Of a DNA stretch of 64,000 bases, positions 59,001 to 64,000 are shown piece after piece; the first letter of the stretch is position 1, and every line of letters starts with the position of its first letter. The notes under the pieces are model-generated. The model saw only the letters and a list, made by a program, of their open reading frames with translations. It made no database searches and was not told where the DNA came from. This stretch comes from Methanobrevibacter thaueri. GTDB lineage: Archaea; Methanobacteriota; Methanobacteria; Methanobacteriales; Methanobacteriaceae. The stretch covers positions 97,738 to 161,737 of the forward strand of contig NZ_SUTJ01000005.1 in NCBI RefSeq assembly GCF_015062915.1, given 5' to 3'. The translations under genes and the position numbers were made by a program.

Positions 59001-61575
59001 TTTTAATGTTTGTGTAGTTGAAATTGAATGTTATTTTATCATATAATGTTGTGGTTATGTTTATCCATTCTCCATTTTCATTTATTGTTGTTATTGTAGT
59101 GTTGAATCCTAGCTTGAAAGGCAATTTGTCCCAATCATTAAATACAATTGTGTCTTGTCCGTTTGTCAATGCTAAAGTTAATGTAATGTTTTGTGTTTTG
59201 TTTAATTTAATCGGATAGTACTCTTGTTCAAACGCAACTGTGAAGTAATAATTGAAATCCACATTCTGAACGGAATCATTATGGTCTAAACAATAATAAT
59301 TATAGTTTATGTAGCAGTTTTTTGTTCCAGCATCATATAAGAAGCTTTTTGGTGAATGTAAACCTCCTAGAGCTCCTGATGGGTCTTTTTGATCTAAATA
59401 AATTTTTGTGTTTAATAGATAACAGTACATTACTGTTATTTTTCCGGTATTGTAAATGTTAAATGATCCATCACCTGCATTCAGTGAATGCCAAATAGGA
59501 TTATTGTTGTCGAAGATACAACTGGTTATTTCCATTTCACCATCATTTTTAATAATTCCATAATATCTCTGCCATCCAGTTCCACTATTTCCCCAACTTA
59601 TTGTGTTGTTTTTTATTATGGTTTTTGTTATTGTGGCTTTTCCAGTTTCACTATTGGAAATCACTCCTGCATAAATATGTGAATAATATGTCCACATTTC
59701 TCCATTTGGTTGTGGAACATAACGGTATACCAAATATGAGTATGGAGCATTATTATTTAGTATTTGAGAATTATTAATAACCATTATTCCATTATTATGT
59801 ATCCCAACTCCTCCCACATAAAAATTGCCACTACATTTACTTATTATTGTATTGTTAATTGTTAATGTTCCGTCATTGTATATTCCGCCTAATCCTTTAA
59901 ATGTTTTTGATTCTGTTATTGTGGAATTATTTATATTGCAGGTTCCAGTTGTATAAATTGATGATCCATTTCTAATGTCATTAATGCTTCCACTTGTTTG
60001 ACTATTATTAAATATTGAATTTTCAATAGTAAGTTGATTGGTGTTGTAGATTGCTCCTCCATTATCTCCGGTTATTGTGTGGAATGTTGAGTTGATTATT
60101 TTTAAGTTATTGGTGTTGTAGATTCCTCCTCCGTCATTTCCAATGATATTGTTAAATGAGGAGTTTATGATTGTTAGTTCTTTGGTGTTGTAGATTGCTC
60201 CTCCATTTGTTTTTTTTGTTGTGCTTTGTGTTTTATAGTTGTTGTAGGTGTATTGGTTGTTTAATGTTTGTTGTTTTGATATTAAATATACTGCTTGGGT
60301 ACTTGTTGAGGTTATATCTTCAATTAAAGTGTTATTTAGTGAACTTTTACCATCATTGTATATTATTCTGTAGTTGATATTGGTGAAATTGACATTTTCA
60401 ATGTAGAGAGTTCCTTTATTGTATATGATTCCGTTTAATGTTGTTGTTTCTGTTGGAAGGTTGTATGGTGTATATTTATTATTGGTGAATGTTGTGTTTG
60501 TGATTTTTAGTGTTTTTGTGTTTGTTATTAATCCGTTAATGTTTGAGGGTCTTGTTTGGTAGAATTGGTTTAGGTCTTCGATTTTACAATTTTCAAGTTC
60601 TAATTCACCAGTATTGTCTATCAAACCTAAACTGTTGTCCTTAAAAGTACAGTTTATTAATTTTAAATTTCCTTTATTTGATATGATGTAGTTGTTATTT
60701 CCGATGAATGTTAGATTGATTAAAGTTATGCTTGTAGTGGATTGTATTTCAAGTAATGTTTGTGTTTTATCTAAAATAAAAGAAGCATTATTTCCAGTTA
60801 TGGTAATATTTTTATTTATTTGTATGGTTTCTATTGTATCTTGTAGGAGATTAATGTCAGTTAATGTGATGGTTCCTCCATTTACTGCTAAATCTATTGC
60901 TTTTTGCAGTGATTTAACACTATTATTCCAGGATTGGTTAGATGAAAAAGTATTGTCTATGAGTATTTGTGTATTGTTTAAACTTTTAATAACTGTATTG
61001 TTTTTTATTTCTTCAAAATGCAATATATTGGAATATGTGTCGAATAGTGAAGTTGTCAAATAACTATTGGGATTTAATGTGTATGTGAATGGCACATCTG
61101 CAGTATATGTTACGCCGGGTTTTACTTCGGGGAGGTTTAAATCACCAATATTGATTTTTTTTATTAGAGTATTATTTTCATAAATGTGGATGTTGTATGT
61201 TGAAAATTCACCATCACTGTATGGAGTAACGAATGAAAAATGCATGTTTATGGTTATATTTCCGGTATCCTCAAAAGAACTGGTATCATTTACAGTTATT
61301 GCAATTTCAGGGTTATATGGCATAAAATTAGATAATATTTCATCATTTTGACTTTGACTTAATAAATTATCATATGTTTGATTATTAAAATTTTGTGATA
61401 AATTATCCTCTTCAATATGCTGTGAATTTAATGTATTCTCATCTATTTCAATTGCATTATCATTTGTTATTTCTAAAGAATTAGTATTATTTTCAGTTGC
61501 ATCAATACTTGTAATATTAATTAATATTATTATAATCAAGCTTATTAATAAGTATTTTTTTACTCTTTTACTCAT
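56059..61575 (-). CDS. Giant adhesin-like secreted protein: beta-helix region plus many Ig-like repeats and highly basic C-terminal modules
   Basis: 1838 aa; signal peptide; GGAIYNTxxLTIxNSxF repeats; recurrent YNGDxxY / AGxYxxTVxY Ig-like repeats; KNKKIKKGKTLTYTAKLLNKNGKKLKNKK C-terminus. Confidence 0.9.
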   Translation of the reverse strand: MSKRVKKYLLISLIIIILINITSIDATENNTNSLEITNDNAIEIDENTLNSQHIEEDNLSQNFNNQTYDNLLSQSQNDEILSNFMPYNPEIAITVNDTSSFEDTGNITINMHFSFVTPYSDGEFSTYNIHIYENNTLIKKINIGDLNLPEVKPGVTYTADVPFTYTLNPNSYLTTSLFDTYSNILHFEEIKNNTVIKSLNNTQILIDNTFSSNQSWNNSVKSLQKAIDLAVNGGTITLTDINLLQDTIETIQINKNITITGNNASFILDKTQTLLEIQSTTSITLINLTFIGNNNYIISNKGNLKLINCTFKDNSLGLIDNTGELELENCKIEDLNQFYQTRPSNINGLITNTKTLKITNTTFTNNKYTPYNLPTETTTLNGIIYNKGTLYIENVNFTNINYRIIYNDGKSSLNNTLIEDITSTSTQAVYLISKQQTLNNQYTYNNYKTQSTTKKTNGGAIYNTKELTIINSSFNNIIGNDGGGIYNTNNLKIINSTFHTITGDNGGAIYNTNQLTIENSIFNNSQTSGSINDIRNGSSIYTTGTCNINNSTITESKTFKGLGGIYNDGTLTINNTIISKCSGNFYVGGVGIHNNGIMVINNSQILNNNAPYSYLVYRYVPQPNGEMWTYYSHIYAGVISNSETGKATITKTIIKNNTISWGNSGTGWQRYYGIIKNDGEMEITSCIFDNNNPIWHSLNAGDGSFNIYNTGKITVMYCYLLNTKIYLDQKDPSGALGGLHSPKSFLYDAGTKNCYINYNYYCLDHNDSVQNVDFNYYFTVAFEQEYYPIKLNKTQNITLTLALTNGQDTIVFNDWDKLPFKLGFNTTITTINENGEWINITTTLYDKITFNFNYTNIKNQYNITATILGYDKHVSLVDVGKEFANLTVEYNNITYKDGEIQFKMNVSGDYGTPTGNITLTFNNQNYILTLDNGTCNFTLPSNLKPGNYTVKISYNGDNTYFKLLNNIYQCTVYKIKTNITVVAPEVRYGEKGKITITITPDDAKLYGKLYVNGVYVHEADTQSTRTLTITRNVGVYNITVIFDEDEYYESGSASTLFVVSKWKTNLTLTSENINEGEGVAILNLTINPGDVRGEAIICINGVNNTIFINNTVTPITITDLHDGIYTVSVFYPGDKKYAPSNATTTFSVYRKHTNLTVTISNNDDLTGNIIVKTDYMDCTGEVGVYINNDEVIIKNLTNGSCNFNVKFKRGTNYIYVLYLGDNYYSYVSWNTTKHIEGKAIINTTHPIITEQELNYYIIKLFDTDNNPYEYTNITVLFKNETINLTTDENGVARLPVTSKAGKYNITVTYKNTTYTDTVTVNPAKINIDIKDILAGEIEIITATLPEGASGNVTLIVDNNIINESSSIIIPDLAAGEHNLTVIYTGDDNYINQTINMKFSVKNAISQIRISTSNITYGESFSVTAFVTSTASGSVTFTLNNQSQTISLTGNQANAVFSNVPAGDYILTAKYNGDNIYQGSDASVNVNVKKATPTITIKTTPLVLNTNIQIDAVLNGDATGNVTFRIQGQYSPRNRTIVNGNASWLISPLNTGSYNLIVTYNGDNNYESKAVSEILILNQVQSVLKVNIANVNADDDLIVTATLSDVNNHKVSGDLVLEINGNYYRIIITDGVGSRNLGEFKVGSYTYTATYQGSDLLSMAIASGSFNVLNNNYKITGNKNIVQYYGANKEYKVQVLNNNVPVKNAIVSIKINKNTINVKTDSQGYATLKLTLKSGKYTITSTYKNVKVKNKITVKKTLITKNKKIKKGKTLTYTAKLLNKNGKKLKNKKITFKINGKKYKAKTNKKGIAKIKVKNLKKGKYKIKTTYGKQKNTNTITVK

Positions 61576-61802
61576 AATTCATTACCTTTTAATTTACTTT
61601 ATATAATAATATTATGATTATTATATTTAATTTTATTCAAGATAATTTTATATATGTTTAAATATAGATTAAATTATATTAGAAGATTTTTCAATACAAC
61701 TTCAGTCATGTATGTAATAATGAAGTATCAATCTCTTTGAAAGATTTTTTAATGATTTTTAATAGTAATTTTTGAAAATGAATAAATTGAAAGGCGATAA
61801 TA

Positions 61803-63986
61803 TTGAAATCTAGATTTTTAATATTTTCATTATTGTTGCTAGTGTTTGTTGCAGGAATAGGCGCTATTTCTGCTGAAGATACTAGTGATATTGGGGAAAT
61901 ATCATCAGATGAAGTTACTGATGAAGTAATTTCTGTTGATGATACTGTAACAGATGTATCAACATCTGATGCTGATGAAGTGGTTTCTGATGGTGAACCT
62001 ACTCGAGGTACTTATACCTGGGGAGATTTTAAATCAGAAGTCGAAGATACAAATGTAAATACAGTTAAATTAAATCAGAGTAATATTGCTCCGTCAACAA
62101 GCAGTTCTGATCAAATTAGTATAAATCATGACATAACTATCGTTGGGGGCTATGGATATTATATAGGTAACGCAGACTGGAATAGTGCTGCATCCTATAA
62201 TTACATTCCAATGATTACTTCTGCAAATAATTTAAATGTTAACTTTGAAAATGTTACATTCCAATACTTGTCAAATAATATCTTCATAAAACTGATGGGT
62301 AATGGAAACTTTGCTTTTAAAAACTGTGTATTTAACAATATCAACTGTACTGGCGATCACCAATCAGTAATATGGTTAAACTACGGATATGCATTAATTG
62401 AAAATTGTACTTTTACAAATGTCAAATCTAGTTTTGGTGCAGTAACCAATTACTACACTTCTTGGGGAACTGCTGTAAACAATGCTAGAATGACAGTTAG
62501 AGATTCTACCTTTAAAAATAATTATGCTACCACTGAACCTGGTGCAATCAACAACTGTGGTAAACTAGAAGTTTATGATTCAACTTTCGAAAACAATGAA
62601 GCATACTGGTGGGCTGGAGCAATTCACACTCACAGTAATGCAAACACTACAATTGTTCGTTCTAACTTTAGAAATAATATTGCAAGGTGGAATGGTGGAG
62701 CATTATATACTTACAGTTACTTAACTGTAATTAATTCTACTTTCACTGCTAATGAAGCTCATGGAACTGATGGTGGTGCTATAGCTGCAAGTACTTATGG
62801 TAGTAGGCCAACAATAGTTATTGAAAATTGTGGTTTTTATGAAAATAATGCAACTGGTAGTGGCGGAGCTATTTCTTTTTCCGGCGCTGGTAGATTAACT
62901 GTTGATCATTCTGTTTTTGTTAATAATACTGCTAAAAATGATAATTCTGGTCATGCTATTTTCTTTTATTATTCCGGAACCAGTTCTACTGCAGCATATT
63001 TAACTTATACTAATAATCAGTTCTATGGTCCAAATAATGGTACTGGGTCTGTTTACATTTATAATGATAAAGTAAATGTTGTCCCTTATAATAATACTAT
63101 TGATGATATTTCTAATTATACTGCACCTGAAGAAAATGATACATTACCAACAGGTAATGTAAAAATTCCAACTGGTAAAAAAATAACAGCATCTGCTTGG
63201 AATAATGCATTAAATGGTCCTTTGAGTGGTGCTCCAGTTATTAGTGGTAATTATATTTTAGTTCCTGCTAATCATAATTTATATTGTTTTGATTACACAA
63301 GTCATGCTCTTGTTTGGAATTTCACAAGTGAACATGGTTATTTCCATGAATTATTAGTTGAAAATAATATTGTTTATGCTCCTGCATCATATGATGCATT
63401 ATACTTACTTTATTTAAATAACGGTTCTTCTTTAACTAACAATAATATTTATCAAGGATCTAGTCTTTATGCTCCATTACTTTATAATAATACTATTTAT
63501 TTAAGTAGTGAATATGGTTATGGAGATAATTGGATTAGCTTAGTTAAAAATAATGGAACTGATTATTATTATGACAGTAGTATTTTAACAATTAATGGTA
63601 TAACTTATGGTACTCCTGCAATGTTATCTAAACCATACTTATATGGTAATAATATTTATGTTAATACTGTAAATGGTTTAATATCTTATAATTTAAATAC
63701 TGGAATAACTAACAGTATCAGTGGTACTGTAGGTAATCCTATTATTGATACTAATGGTAATATTTGTATTTTAACCAATAATGGTACTGCTCTTTCATTA
63801 TTAGACTCTAATTTAAACAGTATTGCTTCTGTTACTTTAGATGGTAAATGTAATATGTTGGTTAGTGATTATAATGGTAATGTTTATACTGTAGATGAGA
63901 ATAGTTATATTTATCATGCTAATTATAAGAGGGCGTCCCAAAATATAATTCGCATAGGTTATCCAACTGGATATACTTTTAGTTAA
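61803..63986 (+). CDS. Adhesin-like protein with beta-helix and PQQ-like beta-propeller region, apparently truncated at its 3' end
   Basis: Signal peptide (MKSRFLIFSLLLLVFVAGIGAISA); GGAIxxSTYG beta-helix repeats; GAPVISGNYILVPANHNLYCFDYTSHALVWNF propeller repeats; composition changes abruptly in the last about 20 codons. Confidence 0.75.
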   Translation: MKSRFLIFSLLLLVFVAGIGAISAEDTSDIGEISSDEVTDEVISVDDTVTDVSTSDADEVVSDGEPTRGTYTWGDFKSEVEDTNVNTVKLNQSNIAPSTSSSDQISINHDITIVGGYGYYIGNADWNSAASYNYIPMITSANNLNVNFENVTFQYLSNNIFIKLMGNGNFAFKNCVFNNINCTGDHQSVIWLNYGYALIENCTFTNVKSSFGAVTNYYTSWGTAVNNARMTVRDSTFKNNYATTEPGAINNCGKLEVYDSTFENNEAYWWAGAIHTHSNANTTIVRSNFRNNIARWNGGALYTYSYLTVINSTFTANEAHGTDGGAIAASTYGSRPTIVIENCGFYENNATGSGGAISFSGAGRLTVDHSVFVNNTAKNDNSGHAIFFYYSGTSSTAAYLTYTNNQFYGPNNGTGSVYIYNDKVNVVPYNNTIDDISNYTAPEENDTLPTGNVKIPTGKKITASAWNNALNGPLSGAPVISGNYILVPANHNLYCFDYTSHALVWNFTSEHGYFHELLVENNIVYAPASYDALYLLYLNNGSSLTNNNIYQGSSLYAPLLYNNTIYLSSEYGYGDNWISLVKNNGTDYYYDSSILTINGITYGTPAMLSKPYLYGNNIYVNTVNGLISYNLNTGITNSISGTVGNPIIDTNGNICILTNNGTALSLLDSNLNSIASVTLDGKCNMLVSDYNGNVYTVDENSYIYHANYKRASQNIIRIGYPTGYTFS

Positions 63987-64000
63987 AGCAGGATGAGTAT
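63929..64000. mobile_element. Possible end of an insertion sequence interrupting the adhesin gene (partial, runs off window)
   Basis: GAGGGCGTCCCAAAATATAATTCGCATAGG... breaks the NNG/ N-rich repeat coding pattern; resembles the style of IS terminal sequences, but no second end is visible. Confidence 0.35.

Noticed and set aside
56059-61575. Many short + strand ORFs opposite the large adhesin (e.g. 56063-56263, 60692-61063)
   Set aside because: Antisense shadows of a biased long ORF; no signal-like starts or recognisable families.
1-64000. tRNA, rRNA genes and CRISPR arrays
   Set aside because: None could be recognised by eye; a tRNAscan/CRISPR finder run would be needed to exclude them formally.

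Overview
The window looks like a chromosomal segment of a moderately AT-rich methanogenic archaeon of the Methanobrevibacter / Methanobacteriales type. Supporting evidence: HdrA, methanogenesis marker 11, an F420H2-oxidase (FprA), an MJ0208-type dihydromethanopterin-reductase-like flavoprotein, RadA, a multi-OB RPA, and several large secreted adhesin-like proteins. All calls come from reading the supplied translations and the raw sequence; no database search was run. Housekeeping content includes CfbA/CbiX-type chelatases, thiL, a UbiD-family decarboxylase, a double-domain PurE, leuCDB, ribH, mmp11, rpa, radA, hdrA, glyA, ileS, purL, moeA, a site-2 protease and fprA. The accessory content is a cell-surface polysaccharide locus (about 20.5-31.9 kb: WecC, dTDP-rhamnose genes, a TagB/TagF-like enzyme, three GT2s, a polyprenyl-phosphate sugar transferase), a solo TnpB element (about 39.5-41.0 kb), an orphan tyrosine recombinase (54.1 kb) and two adhesin regions. 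The most striking observation is a secreted barnase-like ribonuclease (22656-23105) followed directly by a barstar-like inhibitor (23108-23335), inside the dTDP-rhamnose operon. Other observations worth a check: a Tex gene split by an apparent -1 frame change; tandem half-size TerC-like membrane proteins; a TGCTCTCTC element shared by the promoters of rpa, tnpB and the recombinase; a candidate toxin-antitoxin pair with an operator-like inverted repeat; and an adhesin apparently truncated by a mobile-element end at the window edge.
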